Shown in pieces: positions 46,925 through 57,014 of a DNA stretch of 64,000 nucleotides. Origin of the DNA: Marinobacter sp. BW6 (GTDB lineage: Bacteria > Pseudomonadota > Gammaproteobacteria > Pseudomonadales > Oleiphilaceae); NCBI RefSeq assembly GCF_008107725.1, contig NZ_VIRN01000054.1, forward strand, positions 62,001-126,000, read 5' to 3'. The notes under the pieces were generated by a model. The model worked only from the letters and a program-made list of their open reading frames with translations, was not told where the DNA came from and made no database searches. Position numbers and translations under genes: made by a program. The first letter of the stretch is position 1. The number at the start of each line of letters is the position of its first letter.

Positions 46925-49231
46925 ATGCTGAGCATTCTGCGAAGTCTTGTACAAGAGGTAAACAGTGCCCGCGATTTGCAGGAGGCGCTGGATATCATTG
47001 TATCGCGGGTGCAGAAAGCCATGGGAACCGAGGTCTGTTCCGTTTACCTCCTTGATCCGGCCACCAATCGCTACATTCTAATGGCCACCGAGGGGCTTTA
47101 CCGCAAGGCGGTTGGCCAGGTGAGCCTGGCTTACTCCGAGGGCCTCGTCGGGCTAGTGGGCTCCCGTGAGGAGCCCATCAACCTGGAGGATGCCCCTTCT
47201 CACCCGCGCTACCGTTATTTCCCGGAGACAGGTGAGGAGCGATTCCGCTCTTTCCTCGGTGTTCCGATCATTCACCATCGCCGGGTTCTGGGCGTGCTCG
47301 TTGTCCAGCAGCGGGAGAGTTCCCGGTGCTTTGATGAGGGTGAAGAGGCCTTCCTGGTCACCGTTTCCGCTCAACTGGCGGGGGTCATCGCCCACAGCGA
47401 AGCCACCGGCGCCATCAGTGGACTCTCCCTGACCGGAGAGGAGACCCACGATGTCAGCTTCAACGGTGTGCCCGGTGCCCCCGGCGTAGCCATCGGCGAA
47501 AGCGTCGTGGTGTATCCGGCAGCGGATCTGGATGTTGTTCCGGAAAAACCAACCGAGGACATTGATCAGGAGTTGGCCCTTTTCCGATCGGCAGTTACAG
47601 CAGTTCGGGAAGATATAGAACGTGTGGCCAAGCGTCTGGCTTCTCAGTTACGCCCGGAAGAGCAGGCCCTGTTCGACGTTTACTTGAGAATGCTGGGCGA
47701 CGATGCTCTGCCCGGAGAGGTGGCTAACAAGATCCGGGAAGGTATCTGGGCCCAGGGCGCCCTGAAGCAGGTGGTTCAGCAGTACATTCGTCATTTCGAG
47801 ATGATGGATGATCACTATCTTCAGGAACGCGCTGTTGATATCCGGGATCTCGGTCGCCGCCTGCTGTCTCACCTGCAGGAGGGTGAGCAGAAACACTTGA
47901 ATTACCCCGAGCGGACGGTGCTGGTCAGCGAAGAGCTGACGCCAGCCATGCTTGGGGAGGTTCCCAAGGGGCAGTTGGTGGGGCTGGTGTCGGTCAAGGG
48001 GTCCAGTAACTCCCACGTAGCCATCCTGGCCCGAGCCATGGGCGTGCCCACAGTCATGGGGCTGGTGGACATTCCTGTGAATCAGCTCGATGGCAAGGAG
48101 CTGATCGTTGATGGCTTTGAAGGCCAGATATTTGCCTCACCTTCTGCGGACCTCCGCTCCTATTATCAGGCGATCTGTGACGAAGAAGACGAGCTGATCC
48201 GGGGGCTCGAAGTCCTCAAGGACAAGCCTTGCGAAACCACCGATCACCATCGAGTCTCACTATTGGTGAACACCGGTCTGATGACCGATGTTGTTCGCTC
48301 GCTCTCCCACGGTGCCGAGGGTATCGGTCTGTACCGGACCGAAGTGCCGTTCATGATCAAAGACCGGTTCCCCTCCGAGCAGGAGCAGCGTGAGTATTAT
48401 CGGGAACAGCTTGAAGCCTTTGCGCCCAGCCCGGTGACCATGCGGACGTTGGATATCGGCGGCGACAAGGCGCTGACCTACTTCCCGATCCAGGAGGAGA
48501 ACCCGTTCCTTGGTTGGCGAGGTATCCGGGTAACCCTGGATCATCCGGAGATTTTCCTGGTGCAGGTCCGGGCTATGCTCAAGGCCAGCGAGGGCCTGAA
48601 CAATCTCCAGATCATGTTGCCAATGATCTCCAATATCTCGGAGGTGGAGGAGTCCCTGCACCTGATCTACCGGGTGTATCACGAGGTTCGAGAAGAGGGC
48701 TACGACATTCACATGCCCAAAGTGGGTGTGATGGTCGAAATCCCCGCTGCCGTTTACCAGATTCGGGAACTTGCGGACCGGGTGGACTTTCTCTCTGTTG
48801 GCTCAAACGATCTGACCCAGTATCTGCTGGCGGTGGATCGTAACAACCCCCGGGTTGCGCAGCTCTATCATTCCTACCACCCGGCGGTGCTTCAGGCGCT
48901 GGTGCGCATTGCCCAGGATGCGCACTCGGTGGGCAAACCGGTTGGCATATGCGGCGAGCTGGCGGGTGATCCCGGTGGGGCGCTGCTATTGATGGCGATG
49001 GGGTACGACTCCCTGTCCATGAACGCGGCCAGCTTGCCGAAGGTCAAGTCGGTGATTCGCAGTGTTAGTCGGGAATGGGCCATTCAGTTGCTGGAGGACG
49101 TATTACTGCTGGATTCGCCTCACGTCATCAAGAGCTGCGTCGATCTGGCGTTGCGAAATGCCGGCTTCGGCCGCTATCTGCGGCCAGGCAAGTCAACGGC
49201 CATGGCGGTATCGGAGGCCGCCGTTTCCTGA
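46925..49231 (+). CDS. ptsP: Phosphoenolpyruvate-protein phosphotransferase PtsP (nitrogen PTS enzyme I)
   Basis: PtsP takes phosphate from PEP and starts the PTS-Ntr relay (PtsP-PtsO-PtsN), which links carbon/nitrogen status to regulation. The 768-residue protein has an N-terminal GAF sensor domain (about 1-160), the enzyme I N-domain, the phospho-His at His364 in SNSHVAILARAMG, and the PEP-binding barrel (GIGLYRTEVPFM, GVMVEIPAAV, SVGSNDLTQY, GICGELAG). It follows rppH closely and is probably cotranscribed. Confidence 0.96.
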   Translation: MLSILRSLVQEVNSARDLQEALDIIVSRVQKAMGTEVCSVYLLDPATNRYILMATEGLYRKAVGQVSLAYSEGLVGLVGSREEPINLEDAPSHPRYRYFPETGEERFRSFLGVPIIHHRRVLGVLVVQQRESSRCFDEGEEAFLVTVSAQLAGVIAHSEATGAISGLSLTGEETHDVSFNGVPGAPGVAIGESVVVYPAADLDVVPEKPTEDIDQELALFRSAVTAVREDIERVAKRLASQLRPEEQALFDVYLRMLGDDALPGEVANKIREGIWAQGALKQVVQQYIRHFEMMDDHYLQERAVDIRDLGRRLLSHLQEGEQKHLNYPERTVLVSEELTPAMLGEVPKGQLVGLVSVKGSSNSHVAILARAMGVPTVMGLVDIPVNQLDGKELIVDGFEGQIFASPSADLRSYYQAICDEEDELIRGLEVLKDKPCETTDHHRVSLLVNTGLMTDVVRSLSHGAEGIGLYRTEVPFMIKDRFPSEQEQREYYREQLEAFAPSPVTMRTLDIGGDKALTYFPIQEENPFLGWRGIRVTLDHPEIFLVQVRAMLKASEGLNNLQIMLPMISNISEVEESLHLIYRVYHEVREEGYDIHMPKVGVMVEIPAAVYQIRELADRVDFLSVGSNDLTQYLLAVDRNNPRVAQLYHSYHPAVLQALVRIAQDAHSVGKPVGICGELAGDPGGALLLMAMGYDSLSMNAASLPKVKSVIRSVSREWAIQLLEDVLLLDSPHVIKSCVDLALRNAGFGRYLRPGKSTAMAVSEAAVS

Positions 49232-49353
49232 TCACTGGCACGGTTTTCGGCAATATAGGGTGTGCACTCTAAATGCGGTTGTTATCTTGGTAACTGAAGT
49301 ATCCGGCGGTCCGCCTGACGGACCCGCATTCTTTATCCGGAAAAGGGAAGGCT

Positions 49354-50595
49354 ATGAGCTCGCCAGCTGATCATAAATCCGCTCCCCGCATCGGGCTTGC
49401 CCTTGGTGGCGGTGGTCCTTTGGGCGGGATTTATGAAATCGGAGCGCTTCGGGCGCTGGATGAAGCGCTTGATGGTCTCGATTTCAACAACATCGATGTT
49501 TATGTTGGCGTTAATGGTGGTTCTTTTGTGGCGGCAAATCTCGCCAACCAGATGACTACAGCGCAATTGTGCCGGATTTTCGTGCGCAATGAGGCGGAAG
49601 TCCACCCGTTCCATCCGGAGGTGTTCTATCGCCCGGCTCTCCGGGAGATCGGCAGTCGCTTGCTGGCAATTCCGGGCCTGGTTTCGACAGCGGTCAGTCG
49701 TTTCATCAACAACCCCTACGATCAGAGTCTGCTGGAAGCCATGACCATCCTGGCCCAAGCGGCGCCGGCCGGGTTGTTTGATAACGAAGGCCTGCATGAG
49801 TATCTCAAGCGGGCCTTTACCATGCTGGGCCGCACCAACGATTTTCGTCAGCTCAAGCGCAGCCTCTACATAGTCGCTGCCGATGTTGAGAGTACCGAAG
49901 CAGTCTGCTTTGGCGCTCCCGGCTTTGACCACGTGCCAATTTCCAAAGCCATCCAGGCCAGTACCGCATCGCCAGGTCTGTATGTGCCAGTGGAAATTGA
50001 CGGCCGCTATTATGTAGATGGCACGCTGCGTAAGGGCTTGCACGCCTCTGTGGCTTTTGAAGACGGGGCGGATCTGGTTTTTGCCGTGAATCCCCAGGTT
50101 CCTATCGATGCCAGCGCCGCGGTCCGGGCCGGCTCCATGAAACCGGGCGAGCTGACCCGCTCAGGTATGCCCAACCTTCTGTCACAGACCTTCAGGACCA
50201 TAGTGTACTCCCGGATGCAGTCGGGCATTGCCCAGTACGCCCGGGATTATCCCGACAAGGACATTCTGCTGTTCGAGCCTACCCGTGACGACGCCAAGCT
50301 GTTCTTCTCCAACGTATTCAGTTTCCAGTCCCGGAGAATGGTGTGTGAGCACGCCTACCAGATGACCCGGCGTGATCTTCTGAACCGTGCCGATCAGCTG
50401 GAGCCCAAGCTGGCGAAATACGGCATCACGCTGAGACGGGATCGCCTTGAAGACGAGCAGCGGACAATCAGTACCAGTCTTTATGGCGAAATGCTGCCAC
50501 TGTATGTCGCCAAGGGCAGGAAGAAAGAAGCCGAGAAGGGCCGATTGGCGGGTAGCTTGAGTAACGTGTCGCACCTCTTCTCAAAGGCGCAATAG
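49354..50595 (+). CDS. Patatin-like phospholipase family protein with altered nucleophile motif
   Basis: The 413-residue protein has the patatin glycine-rich oxyanion loop GGGGPLGGIYEIGAL (18-32) and the catalytic-aspartate motif VDGT (Asp222), with RSMQS-like helices after it. The expected nucleophile elbow G-x-S-x-G reads GVNGGS: Asn54 stands where Ser is expected. Either the activity is lost or the neighbouring Ser57 has taken over. There is no signal peptide. The C-terminal extension (about 240-413) is family-typical for larger bacterial patatins. Alone between ptsP and the convergent hslU. Confidence 0.8.
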   Translation: MSSPADHKSAPRIGLALGGGGPLGGIYEIGALRALDEALDGLDFNNIDVYVGVNGGSFVAANLANQMTTAQLCRIFVRNEAEVHPFHPEVFYRPALREIGSRLLAIPGLVSTAVSRFINNPYDQSLLEAMTILAQAAPAGLFDNEGLHEYLKRAFTMLGRTNDFRQLKRSLYIVAADVESTEAVCFGAPGFDHVPISKAIQASTASPGLYVPVEIDGRYYVDGTLRKGLHASVAFEDGADLVFAVNPQVPIDASAAVRAGSMKPGELTRSGMPNLLSQTFRTIVYSRMQSGIAQYARDYPDKDILLFEPTRDDAKLFFSNVFSFQSRRMVCEHAYQMTRRDLLNRADQLEPKLAKYGITLRRDRLEDEQRTISTSLYGEMLPLYVAKGRKKEAEKGRLAGSLSNVSHLFSKAQ

Positions 50596-50609
50596 TTCTC
50601 AGTGGGTGA

Positions 50610-50641
50610 GGGGCCAGATGACCGTTTCATCTGGCCCCTTG
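50610..50641. terminator. Hairpin terminator between patatin and hslU genes
   Basis: A perfect 12-bp stem GGGGCCAGATGA/TCATCTGGCCCC (50610-50621, 50627-50638) with a 5-nt loop. The following T content is low (TTGTTC), so strength is moderate. It serves convergent transcription. Confidence 0.65.
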
Positions 50642-50648
50642 TTCAGGC

Positions 50649-51977
50649 TTACAGAATATACCGGCTCAGATCCTCGTCTTCAGACAACTCTCCAAGCTTT
50701 TCATCCACGTATTCAGCGGTTACCTCGAAGCCATCGGTAACCTTGTCGCCGGCATCGAAGGACAGTGTTTCCAGCAAACGCTCGAGTACGGTATGCAGAC
50801 GACGGGCACCGATGTTTTCAGTGCTCTCGTTCACCTTCCAGGCAACCTCGGCAATGCGCGCAATGGCATCTTCCCGGAAGTTCAGTTTTACGCCTTCGGT
50901 GAGCATCAGCGCTTCGTACTGCTGCACCAGGGAGGCATCCGGTTCGGTCAGGATGCGCTTGAAGTCCTCGGGTGTCAGGGCCTGAAGCTCAACGCGGATC
51001 GGCAAGCGACCCTGAAGCTCCGGAATCAGATCTGAGGGCTTGGACAGATGGAACGCGCCGGAGGCAATAAACAGAATATGATCGGTGCGCACAGAACCGT
51101 ATTTCGTGCTCACGGTGCTGCCCTCGATTAACGGGAGCAGATCCCGCTGGACGCCCTCGCGGGAAACATCTGACGAAGTGTTCTCTGACCGCTTGGCCAC
51201 CTTGTCGATTTCATCCACAAACACGATGCCATTTTGCTCCACCGCCTGGATGGCTTTCTGCTTGATCTCTTCTTCGTTGACCAGCTTCGCAGCCTCTTCT
51301 TCCTTGGCGCGCTTGATTGCGTCCGCAACCTTCATCTTCCGGGTCTTGCGCTTGTCCGAGGACAGGTTTGAGAACATGCTCTGCAGCTGGTTGGTCATCT
51401 CCTCCATGCCCGGGGGCGCCATGATTTCCACCCCGGCGCTGGAGTTGCGCAGGTCGATCTCGATCTCCTTGTCATCCAGCTCGCCCTCCCGGAGTTTCTT
51501 CCGGAACAGTTGGCGTGTGGATGAATCGGAGCTACGCTGGCTGTCCTCACCGAAATCTCGGGGCGGCGGAAGCAGCGCGTCCAGAATACGCTCTTCCGCA
51601 GCATCCAGTGCCTGTTCTTCGTGGCGCTTCATTTCAGCTTCGCGCAGCATTTTGACGGCCATATCCGCCAGATCCCGGATAATGGATTCCACGTCACGGC
51701 CGACATAACCGACTTCCGTGAATTTCGTGGCTTCCACTTTCAGAAACGGTGCGTCGGCCAATTTTGCGAGGCGCCGGGCAATCTCGGTTTTACCCACACC
51801 CGTGGGACCAATCATCAGGATGTTCTTGGGTGTGATCTCGTCGCGCAGGCTGCTGTCCAGCTGCATCCGGCGCCAGCGATTTCTCAGGGCGATGGCCACC
51901 GCCCGCTTGGCTTCTTCCTGGCCCACGATGTGTTTGTTGAGTTCGTGGACAATCTCACGGGGAGTCATTGCAGACAT
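50649..51977 (-). CDS. hslU: HslUV protease ATPase subunit HslU
   Basis: HslU is the AAA+ unfoldase that feeds substrates to HslV. The 442-residue product has Walker A GPTGVGKT near residue 60, the GYVG pore loop (EVGYVGRD), the I-domain (about 110-240), Walker [10 protein letters not shown], and the C-terminal tail ending LSRYIL that docks into HslV. GGAGCG lies 7 nt before the ATG. It is 12 bp downstream of hslV. Confidence 0.97.
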   Translation of the reverse strand: MSAMTPREIVHELNKHIVGQEEAKRAVAIALRNRWRRMQLDSSLRDEITPKNILMIGPTGVGKTEIARRLAKLADAPFLKVEATKFTEVGYVGRDVESIIRDLADMAVKMLREAEMKRHEEQALDAAEERILDALLPPPRDFGEDSQRSSDSSTRQLFRKKLREGELDDKEIEIDLRNSSAGVEIMAPPGMEEMTNQLQSMFSNLSSDKRKTRKMKVADAIKRAKEEEAAKLVNEEEIKQKAIQAVEQNGIVFVDEIDKVAKRSENTSSDVSREGVQRDLLPLIEGSTVSTKYGSVRTDHILFIASGAFHLSKPSDLIPELQGRLPIRVELQALTPEDFKRILTEPDASLVQQYEALMLTEGVKLNFREDAIARIAEVAWKVNESTENIGARRLHTVLERLLETLSFDAGDKVTDGFEVTAEYVDEKLGELSEDEDLSRYIL

Positions 51978-51989
51978 GGTCGCTCCGGA

Positions 51990-52520
51990 TCAGTCGTTTT
52001 TGGAGAGCACTTCAAGGGTGCGATTGTGGTTGGTGTAGATACAGATATCGGCAGCGATATCCAGACCTTTTTCGACAATCTCGTGTGCGGACAGGTCGGT
52101 ATTTTCCAGCAGAGCGCGGGCCGATGCCTGGGCAAAGGGGCCGCCCGAACCGATGGCAATCAGGCCCTGTTCCGGCTCTATCACATCGCCGTTGCCGGTA
52201 ATGATCAGGGAGGCGGTTTTGTCCGCCACGGCCAGCAAAGCTTCGAGCCTGCGCAGCGCACGGTCTGTTCGCCAGTCTTTCGCCAGTTCCACCGCGGCCC
52301 TGGTGAGGTTGCCCTGGTGTTTCTCAAGCTGAGCCTCGAATCGCTCAAACAGGGTGAAGGCATCGGCGGTGCCGCCCGCAAAACCGGCGATCACCTGGCC
52401 GTTATAGAGGCGGCGAACTTTTCGGGCATTGCCTTTCATTACGGTGTTGCCCAGGGAAACCTGGCCGTCGCCACCCATGGCAACTTCGTCATCGCGCCTG
52501 ACGGAAAGAATGGTAGTCAT
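51990..52520 (-). CDS. hslV: HslUV protease peptidase subunit HslV
   Basis: HslV is the proteasome-like peptidase. The 176-residue product has the N-terminal MTTILSVRR, so that removal of Met exposes the catalytic Thr, plus [14 protein letters not shown] and the conserved block [17 protein letters not shown]. Order hslV-hslU is standard; a SPOR-domain gene and argS lie upstream in the same direction. Confidence 0.97.
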   Translation of the reverse strand: MTTILSVRRDDEVAMGGDGQVSLGNTVMKGNARKVRRLYNGQVIAGFAGGTADAFTLFERFEAQLEKHQGNLTRAAVELAKDWRTDRALRRLEALLAVADKTASLIITGNGDVIEPEQGLIAIGSGGPFAQASARALLENTDLSAHEIVEKGLDIAADICIYTNHNRTLEVLSKND

Positions 52521-52610
52521 TTGGGCTCCAATTGCCTGATTGAAATTGGTATCCCGTTGTTATGGAGGCTTCTGGTGCGAATTCAAGGTGTTCGCACCGT
52601 GCCCGAAAGA

Positions 52611-53249
52611 TCAACCTTCCTTGGGGATCTTCCGGACCAGTGGCTGGATATTCAGGGAAACCAGTTTATCTATGGCGGAATTCATCTGGCTTCTGGAGGT
52701 GAAGGGGCCAACGTTGACGCGGTACCAGACCGAACCGTTGTCCAGGTCAATTCTCTGGGTACTTGCCCGCAAACCCTGGAAGGCAATCTGGGCCCGCTGT
52801 CGTTCGGCGTCCTCCTTGCTGCGGAAGGAGCCGGACTGAAGCAGATAATTAAAATCCGTTTGTGTCGGTCCGGGTGTGTATTCTTCGACTTTCGGCGGCA
52901 CCACCTCGGATTCCGGCAGCATCTCGTAGAAGCGGAACCCGGGTTTTTCCTCTTCCTTCGCGGTCTCTGCGGGCGTCTTCGCAGGTTTCTGGGCCGGTTT
53001 TTCAGTGACTGCTGGTTGCTGCGCACCCGGACTCGTTGGCAAGGAGTTCAGGTAGACAATAAACCCGATAAATCCGCCCACGGCCGCCAGGGACAGTATC
53101 CACTTGAGCGACAGGCTGCCGTGCTGGGATCGGGCGCTGGCGGTGGGCTTTGGGCGGGCAGCCTTCGGCTTTGCCTGCTTCGCAGATTTTTTGCGCGAAG
53201 TGGCTGAGGCTTTGGCAGGTCTGTCCTTGCGGGCGTAATCTCGGGACAT
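52611..53249 (-). CDS. SPOR-domain cell-division protein (FtsN-like)
   Basis: The 212-residue protein has a very basic cytosolic N terminus (about 1-45, Lys/Ala/Arg-rich), one membrane helix (WILSLAAVGGFIGFIVYL), and a Pro/Glu/Lys linker. A C-terminal SPOR domain (about 135-208, YLLQSGSFRSKEDAERQRAQ, WYRVNVGPF) binds denuded peptidoglycan. This is the FtsN layout, and ftsN precedes hslVU in E. coli. The linker is shorter than in E. coli FtsN (319 residues). Confidence 0.88.
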   Translation of the reverse strand: MSRDYARKDRPAKASATSRKKSAKQAKPKAARPKPTASARSQHGSLSLKWILSLAAVGGFIGFIVYLNSLPTSPGAQQPAVTEKPAQKPAKTPAETAKEEEKPGFRFYEMLPESEVVPPKVEEYTPGPTQTDFNYLLQSGSFRSKEDAERQRAQIAFQGLRASTQRIDLDNGSVWYRVNVGPFTSRSQMNSAIDKLVSLNIQPLVRKIPKEG

Positions 53250-53254
53250 TCGTC

Positions 53255-54940
53255 TTACATCTCTTCCGGTGCGCTGACGCCCAGCAAGTCCAGGCCGTTG
53301 GCGATTACCTGCCTGATGGCAAGATAGAGGCTGACCCTGGCATCGCGAATGGCGGTATCTTCAATCAATACCTTGTGGGCGTTGTAATACGTATGAAACT
53401 GGCCCGCCAGGTCCCGCAGGTAGTGCGTGAGATGGTGCGGTTCACGTTGCGCGGCGGAATTGGCAATGAGCTCCGGATACTTGGCCAGCTGGTTGGCCAG
53501 GTCCTTTTCCTCATCAAGCGTTAACAGTGAGAGGTCGCCGATGCATTCGTTACGGCCACGCTCCACGCCTTCCTCTGCCAGTTTTCGAAGCACGCTGCAG
53601 ATGCGGGCATGGGCATACTGGACGTAATAGACCGGGTTTTCATTGGTCTGGGAGCGAGCCAGATCGATATCGAAGGTCAATTGGGAGTCTACCCTGCGCG
53701 CGGCCAGGAAGAATCGGGTGGCGTCGCGGCCAACTTCATCAATCAGATCCCGGACGGTTACGTAGCTGCCAGCGCGTTTGGAGATTTTTACCTCCTGGCC
53801 GGAGCGGGTCACCATCACCATCTGGTGCAGTACATAGTCCGGCCATCCTTCCGGAATGCCGGCGCTCAGGGCCTGCAAGCCGGCGCGAACGCGGGTTACG
53901 GTAGAGTGGTGGTCGGCGCCCTGTTCGTTGATAACGGTGGTAAAGCCCCGTTGCCACTTGTCCAGGTGGTAGGCGACATCCGGCAAGAAGTAGGTGTAGC
54001 CACCGTCCTTCTTGCGCATGACCCGATCCTTGTCATCGCCGAACTCTGTGGTCTTCAGCCACATGGCACCATCCTGCTCGTAGGTGTAGCCATTTTCCTG
54101 CAGGCGTTTGACCGTGGCTTCAACCTTGCCGTCTTCGTACAAGGAAGATTCCAGGAAATAGACATCGAACTGAACCCCGAAGGCTTTCAGGTCCAGATCC
54201 TGTTCCCGCCGCAGGTAAGCGACGGCGAATTCGCGGATGGCATCGCGGTCTTCCGGGTCCGCCTTGGCGGTCACTTCCCGATCGTCCGCAGTAACGGTGT
54301 CGCCAGCAAGGTAGGCCTTAGCAACATCAACGATGTAGTCGCCCCGGTAGCCGTCCGCCGGCCAGTTCTCGTCGTCCGGCGTCAGACCTTTCACCCGCGA
54401 CTGAACGGAGAGTGCCAGGTTATCAATCTGGGCACCGGCGTCATTGTAGTAAAACTCCCGGGTCACATCGTACCCGTTCGCTTCCAGCAGCCGGCAAAGG
54501 CAGTCACCTATCGCCGCGCCACGGCCGTGACCAACGTGGAGGGGGCCTGTGGGGTTGGCCGAAACAAACTCCACCTGAACTTTTTCGCCCTGGCCCTGAT
54601 TGTTGCGGCCGAAGCGGTCGCCTTCATCCAGTATCGTGTTGACCACTTCGAAAGCACTGGCCGTGCTCATAAAGAAATTGATGAAACCGGGCCCGGCGAT
54701 CTCCACTTTCTCCACCGCTTTGCTCTGCGGCAGCTTCTCGATCAGCGCCTCCGCAAGTTTGCGAGGCGGACAACCGGCGGCCTTTGAGGCAACCAGAGCA
54801 ATGTTACAGGCATAGTCCCCGTGGGACTTGTCCTTGGTATTGCCTACCTGTGGGGTGAAGGACTGGTCCGCAGGCAGAGTGCCATCGGCTTGGAGTGCTG
54901 CCAGTGCAGACTGGAGCAGATCGGAAACGGTCTCTTTCAT
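53255..54940 (-). CDS. argS: Arginyl-tRNA synthetase
   Basis: ArgS charges tRNA-Arg. The 561-residue product has the class I HIGH motif as HVGH (135-138), the N-terminal Arg-tRNA additional domain, KISKRAG near the KMSK position, and the C-terminal anticodon-binding helices ([12 protein letters not shown]). It lies six bases upstream of the SPOR gene, so cotranscription is likely. Confidence 0.97.
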   Translation of the reverse strand: MKETVSDLLQSALAALQADGTLPADQSFTPQVGNTKDKSHGDYACNIALVASKAAGCPPRKLAEALIEKLPQSKAVEKVEIAGPGFINFFMSTASAFEVVNTILDEGDRFGRNNQGQGEKVQVEFVSANPTGPLHVGHGRGAAIGDCLCRLLEANGYDVTREFYYNDAGAQIDNLALSVQSRVKGLTPDDENWPADGYRGDYIVDVAKAYLAGDTVTADDREVTAKADPEDRDAIREFAVAYLRREQDLDLKAFGVQFDVYFLESSLYEDGKVEATVKRLQENGYTYEQDGAMWLKTTEFGDDKDRVMRKKDGGYTYFLPDVAYHLDKWQRGFTTVINEQGADHHSTVTRVRAGLQALSAGIPEGWPDYVLHQMVMVTRSGQEVKISKRAGSYVTVRDLIDEVGRDATRFFLAARRVDSQLTFDIDLARSQTNENPVYYVQYAHARICSVLRKLAEEGVERGRNECIGDLSLLTLDEEKDLANQLAKYPELIANSAAQREPHHLTHYLRDLAGQFHTYYNAHKVLIEDTAIRDARVSLYLAIRQVIANGLDLLGVSAPEEM

Positions 54941-55038
54941 GCTGTCAGATGACTCGGTTTACAGGAGAATTGGGTTCGGGGCAGGAGGCCCGTTGAAAAC
55001 AGAAGGCGGCTATTATCGCGGAAAGTTGGGCTGCAAGC

Positions 55039-55066
55039 AAAAAGCCCGGCGGGTGCCGGGCTTTTT
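55039..55066 (-). terminator. Rho-independent terminator of the Ig-like lipoprotein gene
   Basis: A perfect 12-bp stem AAAAAGCCCGGC/GCCGGGCTTTTT with a GGGT loop and T runs on both strands (55039-55066). It directly follows the lipoprotein stop on the minus strand, upstream of argS. Confidence 0.88.
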
Positions 55067-55072
55067 GGACAG

Positions 55073-56815
55073 TTAGAGTGAAATAGATCGCTCTATCGGG
55101 GCTCCACCATAAGGGGATGGTGGGGTAAGTGTGACCGTTAACGAGGGTGTTGTTGTGAGGTCGTCGTCCTGACCCGCCAGAATGCATTGTGAAATCTGAT
55201 TGGCGGAGATGTAAGTGTTTTCAACTGAAAAGTCGCTAGTAGTGGAGAAAATCTCACCATCTTCAATTGAAAAGCTGATTGACGTTCCCGTCGGCAATGG
55301 AACCCTTTGACCTCCGGCAGTACTGCCGCTGGCGGTCACGCAATATTCATTTGCGTTGCCAGACGGCGTGAGAGTTGCCTTGATGCCTGCATCGCTAGCC
55401 ATGACAATATAACCCTGCGCCCAGATGGTAACCGGACCTTCGGTGCAGTTTTGAGTGTCTGGATCAAGGCAGCCCGAGCCGTCGTATACCCCATTAGGGC
55501 CGTCGTAGGAGCCGTTGCCATTGTCGTCAAAGAACTGATCTGTGCCATTGGTAAAAACGCGGTCGGTGGAGAAGTCCATGAACGCTTCTCCCGCCTCAAA
55601 TACAATTGATGAATCAGGGTTGAATTCCCCGTTATCAAATTCATCATTGCTGTTGAGGTCGCGAAAGCTCTCATCTCCGACGGAGCGCGCGAGGATAGCT
55701 ACTCGCCCGCTAGCAGGGCGTGGATCGGCACTGGTCCAAGTCACAGTGCAGATTCCCGAAGCGTCTAGCACGCAGTAGTTCTCGATGGAGCCCCCTGTCG
55801 TTGTGAAAGCAACAACCGTATTTCCCTCCAGGTTGTTGTTGTTGAACCTGTCCCCTGCGTTAATCGTCACTTGAATTGTTTCATTGTTATGGAATTGAGC
55901 ATTGGGCATAAAGGTGTCAATGCTCAATGAGAAACTATCCTGGTCGGGAACGAAGGCGTTGATGGAGATCGGTGGAGATATAGTGGAAGCGCTGCTGCCA
56001 TCTTCGCGGACTATGCTGGCGATGACGCGCACAACGGTGTTCTGTTCTCCTGCAATAACACGAGTGCGTGCAGTTCCGCCGGGTCCGGATGTTGTTGAAG
56101 TGCTATCCAGTCTTACATCTTCGGCGTTAGAACTTGCTTGGCTGGAGTAGCTCAGGGTGAAAGAGACTTCGGCCCCTTTGACGGGGTTACCCGTTTCGTC
56201 AACTACGTTAAATGAAACCACCGAATCGCTCGGCCGAGCAGTTGTTGCGTTGCCTGTTGGTGCAATTGAACTAGGTTCCGGAGCATTACTGGTCAAGTTG
56301 TAAGCAAACGCCTGAGCTATCTCAAGTGTCTGTTGTGCTGTGGCGCCACCAGGGCCAGTTGCGGTGATGGTATCGTTCCCGCTGCACCCATTAGCTTCAT
56401 ATTCAACTTCAATCAGACCAGAGGTTGTGGTTACTGGAGTGTTGACTAGGGATTCGCCTGAGGAGATGCATCGAGAAGTGAAAGTTATCTCGGTCTCGCT
56501 TCCAGCCATCAGTTCATTACCGTTGGCTGCATCTACGGCGGACAGGGAAAGGGTTGTTATGCCTCCCGCACTGAGGTTTTGGTTTGCGGCATTGATCTGG
56601 CCTTCGACAAAGGAGTCACTTGAGCCAGTCCCCAATGCCACGGAAGCGGTCGGTGTATTGGGCGAGTCCGAGGGCGTGGTCGGGCTTTCGCTAGATGTTC
56701 CCGAGCCACCAGAGCCAACGTTGACGATTGGGGCTGAACCATCATCCCCTCCGCACGCGGCAAGTACAACGGCTAGAGATAAAGCGGTTGTTCGTGCAAG
56801 GAATTTCCCTGACAT
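55073..56815 (-). CDS. Secreted lipoprotein with bacterial Ig-like (Big_1-type) domains
   Basis: The 580-residue protein starts with a lipoprotein signal (MSGKFLARTTALSLAVVLAAC, Cys21 as lipid anchor), then a Gly/Ser/Thr/Pro-rich linker to about residue 65. Tandem beta-rich domains follow. At least one carries the Big_1 phrase VVDETGNPVKGAEVSFTL; a second resembles it (FNNNNLEGNTVVAFTTTGG). Between them are Asp/Asn-rich loops (DLNSNDEFDNGE, DDNGNGSYDGPNG) like calcium-binding loops. It is probably on the outer membrane or surface; adhesion is only a guess. The reading looks lower in G+C than its neighbours. The ATG at 56815 has GGAG about 9 nt upstream; the frame extends to 56875. Confidence 0.78.
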   Translation of the reverse strand: MSGKFLARTTALSLAVVLAACGGDDGSAPIVNVGSGGSGTSSESPTTPSDSPNTPTASVALGTGSSDSFVEGQINAANQNLSAGGITTLSLSAVDAANGNELMAGSETEITFTSRCISSGESLVNTPVTTTSGLIEVEYEANGCSGNDTITATGPGGATAQQTLEIAQAFAYNLTSNAPEPSSIAPTGNATTARPSDSVVSFNVVDETGNPVKGAEVSFTLSYSSQASSNAEDVRLDSTSTTSGPGGTARTRVIAGEQNTVVRVIASIVREDGSSASTISPPISINAFVPDQDSFSLSIDTFMPNAQFHNNETIQVTINAGDRFNNNNLEGNTVVAFTTTGGSIENYCVLDASGICTVTWTSADPRPASGRVAILARSVGDESFRDLNSNDEFDNGEFNPDSSIVFEAGEAFMDFSTDRVFTNGTDQFFDDNGNGSYDGPNGVYDGSGCLDPDTQNCTEGPVTIWAQGYIVMASDAGIKATLTPSGNANEYCVTASGSTAGGQRVPLPTGTSISFSIEDGEIFSTTSDFSVENTYISANQISQCILAGQDDDLTTTPSLTVTLTPPSPYGGAPIERSISL

Positions 56816-57014
56816 TTCCAATCTCCATTTTTCCATTTGGGTATAGAAGCTATCCATAAAGCTGATTCCCTGCATGAGAATCGCATATATGATTTTTGCA
56901 ATTAAATATTATTTAATAGACTGATCGGATCTTAGCACAGGGTGCTCAAATGCAAATTAAGAGAACCCACTTTTGTGTAAAAAACTGTGAAATGATGGAG
57001 GGTTACGTCGCAAA

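Noticed and set aside
49236-49255. Sigma-54-like TGGCACGGTTTTCGGCA in the ptsP-patatin gap
   Set aside because: The -12 element has GG where the invariant GC must be at that spacing, and there is no NtrC-type enhancer nearby.
51621-53207. 528-codon open frame antisense to hslU, hslV and the SPOR gene
   Set aside because: It spans three real genes and their gaps, with no domain signature; a shadow frame.
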